DNA from: Molossus alvarezi
Lineage: Eukaryota; Chordata; Mammalia; Chiroptera; Molossidae
Assembly (NCBI GenBank): GCA_037176705.1
Contig: JBAWUJ010000104.1
Span: 62,001-126,000, forward strand
DNA: 64,000 bases
Reading direction: 5' to 3'
Shown here: positions 39,201-52,920 of the stretch, in pieces
Numbering within the stretch: the first letter of the stretch is position 1
Layout of the letters: each line of letters starts with the position of its first letter
Notes under the pieces: model-generated
The model's input: the letters and a program-made list of their open reading frames with translations, nothing else
Database searches by the model: none
What the model was told of the DNA's origin: nothing
Program-made: the position numbers and the translations under genes

Positions 39201-41160
39201 AGACAAAGAGACACAAGACTTGCTGGTGCAGTCTTGGATATCCTGAATTATGGGCAAAACTCTGTGAGAGCCAGGGGCCACATTCACTCAGTGGCATGTT
39301 TTTCCCTGGGAAGTTAAGTACCTTTGCAGGGAAACTGTGAACAATCATGTTCTAGTCAAACAACTGTGGGAATGAATGAATATTTCCATTTGGGTTAAGT
39401 TAATGCACAGATCTTGAGTAACATGAACACTTTAACGTTCTTTCTCCTCGTTTTATAGGGAGATCCAGTCATATCATGGAAGAACAACTAGGACAGAGCA
39501 CACTTATGTGTAGAATCAAAAGTTATCCCTTTTTGTGTTCTGTGTTGTTCATGGTTTCAAAGATTGGATCGTATAGAAACCCGTTTTTGAAGGCGATACT
39601 TGGAAAAAGTTTGGTTTCTGCTGTAGCAGTTGGTTTTACATGATTCTTACTCAGAACAGTGAACCAACGTATGGCCAAGACTGAATCAATGGAAAGACTG
39701 ATAACTACTGGTGTCACACATGTGCATTCTTGACGCAGTGAAAGTGAACACATCTAAAGTGATGTAGTTGAAACATTGGTTGTCTCCATGCAAGGAGTAA
39801 ATCCATGAATTGGAAGACACTGACAACCCCAAGGGTTTTTCACATTGAACATCTCTGTGAAGGAGAACAAGAGGAGTGTTCTAGAGAAAATGCACTTGTG
39901 CAGTGGACCTGGGTATCCATTTCAATGACTTACACACTAACTATGCCCGGTGTGCAGGGCATACTTTACATTGGAGTGTTAAACAGTGTTGTAAGTAAAT
40001 GCAGGTGTCTGCCTTCTTTCCTATGTGACCAGAAAAGTCAACCTGTACTAGTTGATGAGGCAGCCTTTCAACATACTACCTTTTAGCCCTGCATATGTGT
40101 TGTTTGCCTGGAAGTGTCTATGAGTCATCTTGATATCCAACAAAGGCTGGGCTGCAGAAATCAAACACATTGGTTAGGGCAATGTTCAGGTCATGCAAAT
40201 CTACACCCTATTCAGTTCTACACACATTCTTTAAAGTTGTTACCGAATGAATCAGTGTCATTCTTGGATCCATCATACATTTCACGGTTTGTACCGATTT
40301 CCTCAAAAAACATAAGGAGTAGATACCTGTTTTCTCCTGAGAATTCAAAGTAAACGCTTTCCATCATTGTGAAATGCTGGAATTGTACCTTGTTCATGAA
40401 TGGAATCTCCTGAACCTATCTTTCTAATTCCCGGTGACGAATTCAGCCTATTTTTTTATAACTGACAAGTACTCAATCCCTGTATTCCAGCCATTAGAAC
40501 CAAAAGGTGATCAATTTAAAAGAGGGAGTGTCAGTCTTTGAACAATGGACATGGATTCACTTGTTTCAAGACTATTTCCCCGAAGCACCTATGGGAATAC
40601 CCTGGCATAGTCAAAAGTGTTCATGACTGGTGTTCTTTCTGTGCAGAACAATATAATAACGTTCAGTTCAAGAGCAGAATGGATCCCTTAATACGGTTGC
40701 AGTGTCCAATTGAGTGGTTAGTGGCTCTCTGTTCAAAGAACTGTGTTCCAATAGACAACCTTCTTCAAATAATGTCCAAATATTGAGAAAAAGATTCTAG
40801 GGCTATACCCGCTTCACACGAAATGGAACCACCACTGATGTACTGTTTTTCAGATTACGTGTTCTTAGTACAGTTGTGGAAAGTATTGATGTAAGGAAAT
40901 GTGGCAACCTGACTTTTGATAGGTCCTTAGACATACTTTTCACTCTACTTTCTTTGTAGGAGAGTGTATACAACCATACCTATTCGAAATGCACTGTGTT
41001 AGAACTCTTCACTTCAGTGGCACAAAAGTCACTTCCATGAAGCCTAGAGCGTGAGGACCCTCAAAGCATATATTGTTTTGGTTAAGTGTTTAAGAAATGT
41101 CCTTTTGTAAAGGTGTAATCACACTTAAACTTCGCAGTGTAAGTTTTTTTCTCTTGTTCC
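39201..41160 (+). repeat. Satellite unit 21 (L1-R1-T1)
   Basis: TTTTTTTATA (p1257 G to T) is shared only with unit 29. GAGTGGTTA (p1517 T to G) is shared with units 28 and 29. Private CCAGAAAAG at p833. Box-like site at 40807-40823. Confidence 0.97.
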
Positions 41161-43120
41161 AGACAAAGAGACACAAGACTTGCTGGTGCAGTCTTGGATA
41201 TCCTGAATTATGGGCAAAACTCTGTGAGAGCCAGGGGCCACATTCACTCAGTGGCATGTTTTTCCCTGGGAAGTTAAGTACCTTTGCAGGGAAACTGTGA
41301 ACAAACATATTCTAGTCAAACAACTGTGGGAATGAATGAATATTTCCATTTGGGTTAAGTTAATGCACAGATCTTGAGTAACATGAACACTTTAACGTTC
41401 TTTCTCCTCGTTTTATAGGGAGATCCAGTCATATCATGGAAGAACAACTAGGACAGAGCACACTTATGTGTAGAATCAAAAGTTATCCCTTTTTGTGTTC
41501 TGTGTTGTTCATGGTTTCCAAGATTGGATCGTATTGAAACCCGTTTTTGAAGGCGATACTTGGAAAAAGTTTGGTTTCTGCTGTAGCAGTTGGTTTTACA
41601 TGATTCTTACTAAGAACAGTGAACCAACGTATGGCCAAGACTGAATCAATGGAAAGACTGATAACTACTGGAGTCACACATGTGCATTCTTGACGCAGTG
41701 AAAGTGAACACATCTAAAGTGATGTAGTTGAAACATTGGTTGTCTCCATGCAAGGAGTAAATCCATGAATTGGAAGACACTGACAACCCCAAGGGTTTTT
41801 CACATTGAACATCTCTGTGAAGGAGAACAAGAGGAGTGTTCTAGAGAAAATGCACTTGTGCAGTGGACCTGGGTATCCATTTCAATGACTTACACACTAA
41901 CTATGCCCGGTGTGCAGGGCATACTTTACATTGGAGTGTTAAACAGTGTTGTAAGTAAATGCAGGTGTCTGCCTTCTTTCCTATGTGACCAGGAAAGTCA
42001 ACCTGTACTAGTTGATGAGGCAGCCTTTCAACATACTACCTTTTAGCCCTGCATATGTGTTGTTTGCCTGGAAGTGTCTATGAGTCATCTTGATATCCAA
42101 CAAAGGCTGGGCTGCAGAAATCAAACACATTGGTTAGGGCAAAGTTCAGGTCATGCAAATCTACACCCTATTCAGTTCTACACACATTCTTTAAAGTTGT
42201 TACCGAATGAATCAGTGTCATTCTTGGATCCATCATACATTTCACGGTTTGTACCGATTTCCTCAAAAAACATAAGGAGTAGATACCTGTTTTCTCCTGA
42301 GAATTCAAAGTAAACGCTTTCCATCAGTGTGAAATGCTGGAATTGTACCTTGTTCATGAATGGAATCTCCTGAACCTATCTTTCTAATTCCCGGTGACGA
42401 ATTCAGCCTATTTTTTGATAACTGACAAGTACTCAATCCCTGTATTCCAGCCATTAGAACCAAAAGGTGATCAATTTAAAAGAGGGAGTGTCAGTCTTTG
42501 AACAATGGACATGGATTCACTTGTTTCAAGACTATTTCCCCGAAGCACCTATGGGAATACCCTGGCATAGTCAAAAGTGTTCATGACTGGTGTTCTTTCT
42601 GTGCAGAACAATATAATAACGTTCAGTTCAAGAGCAGAATGGATCCCTTAATACGGTTGCAGTGTCCAATTGAGTGTTTAGTGGCTCTCTGTTCAAAGAA
42701 CTGTGTTCCAATAGACAACCTTCTTCAAATAATGTCCAAATATTGAGAAAAAGATTCTAGGGCTATACCCGCTTCACACGAAATGGAACCACCACTGATG
42801 TACTGTTTTTCAGATTACGTGTTCTTAGTACAGTTGTGGAAAGTATTGATGTAAGGAAATGTGGCAACCTGACTTTTGATAGGTCCTTAGACATACTTTT
42901 CACTCTACTTTCTTTGTAGGAGAGTGTATACAACCATACCTATTCGAAATGCACTGTGTTAGAACTCTTCACTTCAGTGGCACAAAAGTCACTTCCATGA
43001 AGCCTAGAGCGTGAGGACCCTCAAAGCATATATTGTTTTGGTTAAGTGTTTAAGAAATGTCCTTTTGTAAAGGTGTAATCACACTTAAACTTCGCAGTGT
43101 AAGTTTTTTTCTCTTGTTCC
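41161..43120 (+). repeat. Satellite unit 22 (mosaic left block, R1-T1)
   Basis: L1 overall, but L2 alleles at p359 and p375 only (41519-41535). CTAAGAAC at p452 is shared only with unit 30. ACAAACATAT and GGAG are alleles usually seen with R2, yet the right block is R1 except for GCAAAG at p983. Box-like site at 42767-42783. Confidence 0.97.
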
Positions 43121-45080
43121 AGACAAAGAGACACAAGACTTGCTGGTGCAGTCTTGGATATCCTGAATTATGGGCAAAACTCTGTGAGAGCCAGGGGCCA
43201 CATTCACTCAGTGGCATGTTTTTCCCTGGGAAGTTAAGTACCTTTGCAGGGAAACTGTGAACAATCATGTTCTAGTCAAACAACTGTGGGAATGAATGAA
43301 TATTTCCATTTGGGTTAAGTTAATGCACAGATCTTGAGTAACATGAACACTTTAACGTTCTTTCTCCTCGTTTTATAGGGAGATCCAGTCATATCATGGA
43401 AGAACAACTAGGACAGAGCACACTTATGTGTAGAATCAAAAGTTATCCCTTTTTGTGTTCTGTGTTGTTCATGGTTTCAAAGATTGGATCGTATAGAAAC
43501 CCGTTTTTGAAGGCGATACTTGGAAAAAGTTTGGTTTCTGCTGTAGCAGTTGGTTTTACATGATTCTTACTCAGAACAGTGAACCAACGTATGGCCAAGA
43601 CTGAATCAATGGAAAGACTGATAACTACTGGTGTCACACATGTGCATTCTTGACGCAGTGAAAGTGAACACATCTAAAGTGATGTAGTTGAAACATTGGT
43701 TGTCTCCATGCAAGGAGTAAATCCATGAATTGGAAGACACTGACAACCCCAAGGGTTTTTCACATTGAACATCTCTGTGAAGGAGAACAAGAGGAGTGTT
43801 CTAGAGAAAATGCACTTGTGCAGTGGACCTGGGTATCCATTTCAATGACTTACACACTAACTATGCCCGGTGTGCAGGGCATACTTTACATTGGAGTGTT
43901 AAACAGTGTTGTAAGTAAATGCAGGTGTCTGCCTTCTTTCCTATGTGACCAGGAAAGTCAACCTGTACTAGTTGATGAGGCAGCCTTTCAACATACTACC
44001 TTTTAGCCCTGCATATGTGTTGTTTGCCTGGAAGTGTCTATGAGTCATCTTGATATCCAACAAAGGCTGGGCTGCAGAAATCAAACACATTGGTTAGGGC
44101 AATGTTCAGGTCATGCAAATCTACACCCTATTCAGTTCTACACACATTCTTTAAAGTTGTTACCGAATGAATCAGTGTCATTCTTGGATCCATCATACAT
44201 TTCACGGTTTGTACCGATTTCCTCAAAAAACATAAGGAGTAGATACCTGTTTTCTCCTGAGAATTCAAAGTAAACGCTTTCCATCATTTTGAAATGCTGG
44301 AATTCTACCTTGTTCATGAATGGAATCTCCTGAACCTATCTTTCTAATTCCCGGTGACGAATTCAGCCTATTTTTTGATAACTGACAAGTACTCAATCCC
44401 TGTATTCCAGCCATTAGAACCAAAAGGTGATCAATTTAAAAGAGGGAGTGTCAGTCTTTGAACAATGGACATGGATTCACTTGTTTCAAGACTATTTCCC
44501 CGAAGCACCTATGGGAATACCCTGGCATAGTCAAAAGTGTTCATGTCTGGTGTTCTTTCTGTGCAGAACAATATAATAACGTTCAGTTCAAGAGCAGAAT
44601 GGATCCCTTAATACGGTTGCAGTGTCCAATTGAGTGTTTAGTGGCTCTCTGTTCAAAGAACTGTGTTCCAATAGACAACCTTCTTCAAATAATGTCCAAA
44701 TATTGAGAAAAAGATTCTAGGGCTATACCCGCTTCACACGAAATGGAACCACCACTGATGTACTGTTTTTCAGATTACGTGTTCTTAGTACAGTTGTGGA
44801 AAGTATTGATGTAAGGAAATGTGGCAACCTGACTTTTGATAGGTCCTTAGACATACTTTTCACTCTACTTTGTTTGTAGGAGAGTGTATACAACCATACC
44901 TATTCCAAATGAACTGGGTTAGAACTCTTCACTTCAGTGGCACAAAAGTCACTTCCATGAAGCCTAGAGCGTGAGGACCCTCAAAGCATATATTGTTTTG
45001 GTTAAGTGTTTAAGAAATGTCCTTTTGTAAAGGTGTAATCACACTTAAACTTCGCAGTGTAAGTTTTTTTCTCTTGTTCC
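43121..45080 (+). repeat. Satellite unit 23 (L1-R1-T2)
   Basis: Shares AATTCTACCT with unit 12 only. Private CATCATTTTG at p1169. The tail is T2 whereas unit 12 has T1, so the exchange point lies between p1426 and p1752. Box-like site at 44727-44743. Confidence 0.97.
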
Positions 45081-47040
45081 AGACAAAGAGACACAAGACT
45101 TGCTGGTGCAGTCTTGGATATCCTGAATTATGGGCAAAACTCTGTGAGAGCCAGGGGCCACATTCACTCAGTGGCATGTTTTTCCCTGGGAAGTTAAGTA
45201 CCTTTGCAGGGAAACTGTGAACAAACATGTTCTAGTCAAACAACTGTGGGAATGAATGAATATTTCCATTTGGGTTAAGTTAATGCACAGATCTTGAGTA
45301 ACATGAACACTTTAACGTTCATTCTCCTCGTTTTATAGGGAGATCCAGTCATATCATGGAAAGAACAACTAGGACAGAGCCCACTTATGTGTAGATCAAA
45401 AGTTATCCCTTTTTGTGTTCTGTGTTGTTCATGGTTTCCAAGATTGGATCGTATTGAAGCCCATTTTTGAAGGCGATACTTGGAAAAAGTTTGGTTTCTG
45501 CTGTAGCAGTTGGTTTTACTTGATTCTTACTCACAACAGTGAACCAACGTATGGCCAAGACTGAATCAATGGAAAGACTGATAACTACTGGTGTCACACA
45601 TGTGCATTCTTGACGCAGTGAAAGTGAACACATCTAAAGTGATGTAGTTGAAACATTGGTTGTCTCCATGCAAGGAGTAAATCCATGAATTGGAAGACAC
45701 TGACAACACCAAGGGTTTTTCACATTGAACATCTCTGTGAAGGAGAACAAGAGGAGTGTTCTAGAGAAAATGCACTTGTGCAGTGGACCTGGGTATCCAT
45801 TTCAATGACTTACACACTAACTATGCCCGGTGTGCAGGGCATACTTTACATTGGAGTGTTAAACAGTGTTGTAAGTAAATGCAGGTGTCTGCCTTCTTTC
45901 CTATGTGACCAGGAAAGTCAACCTGTACTAGTTGATGAGGCAGCCTTTCAACATACTACCTTTTAGCCCTGCATATGTGTTGTTTGCCTGGAAGTGTCTA
46001 TGAGTCATCTTGATATCCAACAAAGGCTGGGCTGCAGAAATCAAACACATTGGTTAGGGCAATGTTCAGGTCATGCAAATCTACACCCTATTCAGTTCTA
46101 CACACATTCTTTAAAGTTGTTACCGAATGAATCAGTGTCATTCTTGGATCCATCATACATTTCACGGTTTGTCCCGATATCTTCAAAAAACATAAGGAGT
46201 AGATACCTGTTTTCTCCTGAGAATTCAAAGTAAACGCTTTCCATCATTGTGAAATGCTGGAATTGTACCTTGTTCATGAATGGAATCTCCTGAACCTATC
46301 TTTCTAATTCCCGGTGACGAATTCAGCCTATTTTTTGATAACTGACAAGTACTCAATCCCTGTATTCCAGCCATTAGAACCAAAAGGTGATCAATTTAAA
46401 AGAGGGAGTGTCAGTCTTTGAACAATGGACATGGATTCACTTGTTTCAAGACTATTTCCCCGAAGCACCTATGGGAATACCCTGGCATAGTCAAAAGTGT
46501 TCATGACTGGTGTTCTTTCTGTGCAGAACAATATAATAACGTTCAGTTCAAGAGCAGAATGGATCCCTTAATACGGTTGCAGTGTCCAATTGAGTGTTTA
46601 GTGGCTCTCTGTTCAAAGAACTGTGTTCCAATAGACAACCTTCTTCAAATAATGTCCAAATATTGAGAAAAAGATTCTAGGGCTATACCCGCTTCACACG
46701 AAATGGAACCACCACTGATGTACTGTTTTTCAGATTACGTGTTCTTAGTACAGTTGTGGAAAGTATTGATGTAAGGAAATGTGGCAACCTGACTTTTGAT
46801 AGGTCCTTAGACATACTTTTCACTCTACTTTCTTTGTAGGAGAGTGTATACAACCATACCTATTCGAAATGCACTGTGTTAGAACTCTTCACTTCAGTGG
46901 CACAAAAGTCACTTCCATGAAGCCTAGAGCGTGAGGACCCTCAAAGCATATATTGTTTTGGTTAAGTGTTTAAGAAATGTCCTTTTGTAAAGGTGTAATG
47001 ACACTTAAACTTCGCAGTGTAAGTTTTTTTCTCTTGTTCC
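45081..47040 (+). repeat. Satellite unit 24 (L2-R1-T1)
   Basis: Shares CCGATAT, ACACC and TAATG with unit 14. Adds private GTCCCG at p1093 and TCTTCAAA at p1102, so three changes cluster within 10 bp. Box-like site at 46687-46703. Confidence 0.97.
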
Positions 47041-49000
47041 AGACAAAGAGACACAAGACTTGCTGGTGCAGTCTTGGATATCCTGAATTATGGGCAAAAC
47101 TCTGTGAGAGCCAGGGGCCACATTCACTCAGTGGCATGTTTTTCCCTGGGAAGTTAAGTACCTTTGCAGGGAAACTGTGAACAATCATGTTCTAGTCAAA
47201 CAACTGTGGGAATGAATGAATATTTCCATTTGGGTTAAGTTAATGCACAGATCTTGAGTAACATGAACACTTTAACGTTCTTTCTCCTCGTTTTATAGGG
47301 AGATCCAGTCATATCATGGAAGAACAACTAGGACAGAGCACACTTATGTGTAGAATCAAAAGTTATCCCTTTTTGTGTTCTGTGTTGTTCATGGTTTCAA
47401 AGATTGGATCGTATAGAAACCCGTTTTTGAAGGCGATACTTGGAAAAAGTTTGGTTTCTGCTGTAGCAGTTGGTTTTACATGATTCTTACTCAGAACAGT
47501 GAACCAACGTATGGCCAAGACTGAATCAATGGAAAGACTGATAACTACTGGAGTCACACATGTGCATTCTTGACGCAGTGAAAGTGAACACATCTAAAGT
47601 GATGTAGTTGAAACATTGGTTGTCTCCATGCAAGGAGTAAATCCATGAATTGGAAGACACTGACAACACCAAGGGTTTTTCACATTGAACATCTCTGTGA
47701 AGGAGAACAAGAGGAGTGTTCTAGAGAAAATGCACTTGTGCAGTGGACCTGGGTATCCATTTCAATGACTTACACACTAACTATGCCCGGTGTGCAGGGC
47801 ATACTTTACATTGGAGTGTTAAACAGTGTTGTAAGTAAATGCAGGTGTCTGCCTTCTTTCCTATGTGACCAGGAAAGTCAACCTGTACTAGTTGATGAGG
47901 CAGCCTTTCAACATACTACCTTTTAGCCCTGCATATGTGTTGTTTGCCTGGAAGTGTCTATGAGTCATCTTGATATCCAACAAAGGCTGGGCTGCAGAAA
48001 TCAAACACATTGGTTATGGCAAAGTTCAGGTCATGCAAATCTACACCCTATTCAGTTCTACACACATTCTTTAAAGTTGTTACCGAATGAATCAGTGTCA
48101 TTCTTGGATCCATCATACATTTCACGGTTTGTACCGATTTCCTTAAAAAACATAAGGAGTAGATACCTGTTTTCTCCTGAGAATTCAAAGTAAACGCTTT
48201 CCATCATTGTGAAATGCTGGAATTGTACCTTGATCATGAATGGAATCTCCTGAACCTATCTTTCTAATTCCCTGTGACGAATTCATCTTATTTCTTGATA
48301 ACTGACAAGTACTCAATCCCTTTATTCCAGCCATTAGAACCAAAAGGTGATCAATTTAAAAGAGGGAGTGTCAGTCTTTGAACAATGGACATGGATTCAC
48401 TTGTTTCAAGACTATTTCCCCGAAGCACCTATGGGAAAACCCTGGCATAGTCAAAAGTGTTCATGTCTGGTGTTCTTTCTGTGCAGAACAATATAATAAC
48501 GTTCAGTTCAAGAGCAGAATGGATCCCTTAATACGGTTGCAGTGTCCAATTGAGTGTTTAGTGGCTCTCTGTTCAAAGAACTGTGTTCCAATAGACAACC
48601 TTCTTCAAATAATGTCCAAATATTGAGAAAAAGATTCTAGGGCTATACCCGCTTCACACGAAATGGAACCACCACTGATGTACTGTTTTTCAGATTACGT
48701 GTTCTTAGTACAGTTGTGGAAAGTATTGATGTAAGGAAATGTGGCAACCTGACTTTTGATAGGTCCTTAGACATACTTTTCACTCTACTTTGTTTGTAGG
48801 AGAGTGTATACAACCATACCTATTCCAAATGAACTGGGTTAGAACTCTTCACTTCAGTGGCACAAAAGTCACTTCCATGAAGCCTAGAGCGTGAGGACCC
48901 TCAAAGCATATATTGTTTTGGTTAAGTGTTTAAGAAATGTCCTTTTGTAAAGGTGTAATCACACTTAAACTTCGCAGTGTAAGTTTTTTTCTCTTGTTCC
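47041..49000 (+). repeat. Satellite unit 25 (L1-R2-T2)
   Basis: Matches unit 15 at every site compared, ten units (19,600 bp) downstream of it. Box-like site at 48647-48663. Confidence 0.97.
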
Positions 49001-50960
49001 AGACAAAGAGACACAAGACTTGCTGGTGCAGTCTTGGATATCCTGAATTATGGGCAAAACTCTGTGAGAGCCAGGGGCCACATTCACTCAGTGGCATGTT
49101 TTTCCCTGGGAAGTTAAGTACCTTTGCAGGGAAACTGTGAACAAACATGTTCTAGTCAAACAACTGTGGGAATGAATGAATATTTCCATTTGGGTTAAGT
49201 TAATGCACAGATCTTGAGTAACATGAACACTTTAACGTTCTTTCTCCTCGTTTTATAGGGAGATCCAGTCATATCATGGAAGAACAACTAGGACAGAGCA
49301 CACTTATGTGTAGAATCAAAAGTTATCCCTTTTTGTGTTCTGTGTTGTTCATGGTTTCAAAGATTGGATCGTATAGAAACCCGTTTTTGAAGGCGATACT
49401 TGGAAAAAGTTTGGTTTCTGCTGTAGCAGTTGGTTTTACATGATTCTTACTCAGAACAGTGAACCAACGTATGGCCAAGACTGAATCAATGGAAAGACTG
49501 ATAACTACTGGAGTCACACATGTGCATTCTTGACGCAGTGAAAGTGAACACATCTAAAGTGATGTAGTTGAAACATTGGTTGTCTCCATGCAAGGAGTAA
49601 ATCCATGAATTGGAAGACACTGACAACACCAAGGGTTTTTCACATTGAACATCTCTGTGAAGGAGAACAAGAGGAGTGTTCTAGAGAAAATGCACTTGTG
49701 CAGTGGACCTGGGTATCCATTTCAATGACTTACACACTAACTATGCCCGGTGTGCAGGGCATACTTTACATTGGAGTGTTAAACAGTGTTGTAAGTAAAT
49801 GCAGGTGTCTGCCTTCTTTCCTATGTGACCAGGAAAGTCAACCTGTACTAGTTGATGAGGCAGCCTTTCAACATACTACCTTTTAGCCCTGCATATGTGT
49901 TGTTTGCCTGGAAGTGTCTATGAGTCATCTTGATATCCAACAAAGGCTGGGCTGCAGAAATCAAACACATTGGTTATGGCAAAGTTCAGGTCATGCAAAT
50001 CTACACCCTATTCAGTTCTACACACATTCTTTAAAGTTGTTACCGAATGAATCAGTGTCATTCTTGGATCCATCATACATTTCACGGTTTGTACCGATTT
50101 CCTTAAAAAACATAAGGAGTAGATACCTGTTTTCTCCTGAGAATTCAAAGTAAACGCTTTCCATCATTGTGAAATGCTGGAATTGTACCTTGATCATGAA
50201 TGGAATCTCCTGAACCTATCTTTCTAATTCCCTGTGACGAATTCATCTTATTTCTTGATAACTGACAAGTACTCAATCCCTTTATTCCAGCCATTAGAAC
50301 CAAAAGGTGATCAATTTAAAAGAGGGAGTGTCAGTCTTTGAACAATGGACATGGATTCACTTGTTTCAAGACTATTTCCCCGAAGCACCTATGGGAAAAC
50401 CCTGGCATAGTCAAAAGTGTTCATGTCTGGTGTTCTTTCTGTGCAGAACAATATAATAACGTTCAGTTCAAGAGCAGAATGGATCCCTTAATACGGTTGC
50501 AGTGTGCAATTGAGTGTTTAGTGGCTCTCTGTTCAAAGAACTGTGTTCCAATAGACAACCTTCTTCAAATAATGTCCAAATATTGAGAAAAAGATTCTAG
50601 GGCTATACCCGCTTCACACGAAATGGAACCACCACTGATGTACTGTTTTTCAGATTACGTGTTCTTAGTACAGTTGTGGAAAGTATTGATGTAAGGAAAT
50701 GTGGCAACCTGACTTTTGATAGGTCCTTAGACATACTTTTCACTCTACTTTGTTTGTAGGAGAGTGTATACAACCATACCTATTCCAAATGAACTGGGTT
50801 AGAACTCTTCACTTCAGTGGCACAAAAGTCACTTCCATGAAGCCTAGAGCGTGAGGACCCTCAAAGCATATATTGTTTTGGTTAAGTGTTTAAGAAATGT
50901 CCTTTTGTAAAGGTGTAATCACACTTAAACTTCGCAGTGTAAGTTTTTTTCTCTTGTTCC
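49001..50960 (+). repeat. Satellite unit 26 (L1-R2-T2)
   Basis: Same left edge as unit 16. AGTGTGCAATT (p1506 C to G) is shared only with the adjacent unit 27. Box-like site at 50607-50623. Confidence 0.97.
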
Positions 50961-52920
50961 AGACAAAGAGACACAAGACTTGCTGGTGCAGTCTTGGATA
51001 TCCTGAATTATGGGCAAAACTCTGTGAGAGCCAGGGGCCACATTCACTCAGTGGCATGTTTTTCCCTGGGAAGTTAAGTACCTTTGCAGGGAAACTGTGA
51101 ACAAACATGTTCTAGTCAAACAACTGTGGGAATGAATGAATATTTCCATTTGGGTTAAGTTAATGCACAGATCTTGAGTAACATGAACACTTTAACGTTC
51201 ATTCTCCTCGTTTTATAGGGAGATCCAGTCATATCATGGAAAGAACAACTAGGACAGAGCCCACTTATGTGTAGATCAAAAGTTATCCCTTTTTGTGTTC
51301 TGTGTTGTTCATGGTTTCCAAGATTGGATCGTATTGAAGCCCATTTTTGAAGGCGATACTTGGAAAAAGTTTGGTTTCTGCTGTAGCAGTTGGTTTTACT
51401 TGATTCTTACTCACAACAGTGAACCAACGTATGGCCAAGACTGAATCAATGGAAAGACTGATAACTACTGGTGTCACACATGTGCATTCTTGACGCAGTG
51501 AAAGTGAACACATCTAAAGTGATGTAGTTGAAACATTGGTTGTCTCCATGCAAGGAGTAAATCCATGAATTGGAAGACACTGACAACACCAAGGGTTTTT
51601 CACATTGAACATCTCTGTGAAGGAGAACAAGAGGAGTGTTCTAGAGAAAATGCACTTGTGCAGTGGACCTGGGTATCCATTTCAATGACTTACACACTAA
51701 CTATGCCCGGTGTGCAGGGCATACTTTACATTGGAGTGTTAAACAGTGTTGTAAGTAAATGCAGGTGTCTGCCTTCTTTCCTATGTGACCAGGAAAGTCA
51801 ACCTGTACTAGTTGATGAGGCAGCCTTTCAACATACTACCTTTTAGCCCTGCATATGTGTTGTTTGCCTGGAAGTGTCTATGAGTCATCTTGATATCCAA
51901 CAAAGGCTGGGCTGCAGAAATCAAACACATTGGTTATGGCAAAGTTCAGGTCATGCAAATCTACACCCTATTCAGTTCTACACACATTCTTTAAAGTTGT
52001 TACCGAATGAATCAGTGTCATTCTTGGATCCATCATACATTTCACGGTTTGTACCGATTTCCTTAAAAAACATAAGGAGTAGATACCTGTTTTCTCCTGA
52101 GAATTCAAAGTAAACGCTTTCCATCATTGTGAAATGCTGGAATTGTACCTTGATCATGAATGGAATCTCCTGAACCTATCTTTCTAATTCCCTGTGACGA
52201 ATTCATCTTATTTCTTGATAACTGACAAGTACTCAATCCCTTTATTCCAGCCATTAGAACCAAAAGGTGATCAATTTAAAAGAGGGAGTGTCAGTCTTTG
52301 AACAATGGACATGGATTCACTTGTTTCAAGACTATTTCCCCGAAGCACCTATGGGAAAACCCTGGCATAGTCAAAAGTGTTCATGTCTGGTGTTCTTTCT
52401 GTGCAGAACAATATAATAACGTTCAGTTCAAGAGCAGAATGGATCCCTTAATACGGTTGCAGTGTGCAATTGAGTGTTTAGTGGCTCTCTGTTCAAAGAA
52501 CTGTGTTCCAATAGACAACCTTCTTCAAATAATGTCCAAATATTGAGAAAAAGATTCTAGGGCTATACCCGCTTCACACGAAATGGAACCACCACTGATG
52601 TACTGTTTTTCAGATTACGTGTTCTTAGTACAGTTGTGGAAAGTATTGATGTAAGGAAATGTGGCAACCTGACTTTTGATAGGTCCTTAGACATACTTTT
52701 CACTCTACTTTGTTTGTAGGAGAGTGTATACAACCATACCTATTCCAAATGAACTGGGTTAGAACTCTTCACTTCAGTGGCACAAAAGTCACTTCCATGA
52801 AGCCTAGAGCGTGAGGACCCTCAAAGCATATATTGTTTTGGTTAAGTGTTTAAGAAATGTCCTTTTGTAAAGGTGTAATCACACTTAAACTTCGCAGTGT
52901 AAGTTTTTTTCTCTTGTTCC
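50961..52920 (+). repeat. Satellite unit 27 (L2-R2-T2 recombinant)
   Basis: Left block is L2 but the right block is the GGTTATGGC form of R2, a pairing seen only here. It carries the p1506 G of unit 26. The switch lies between about 51473 and 51937. Box-like site at 52567-52583. Confidence 0.97.
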
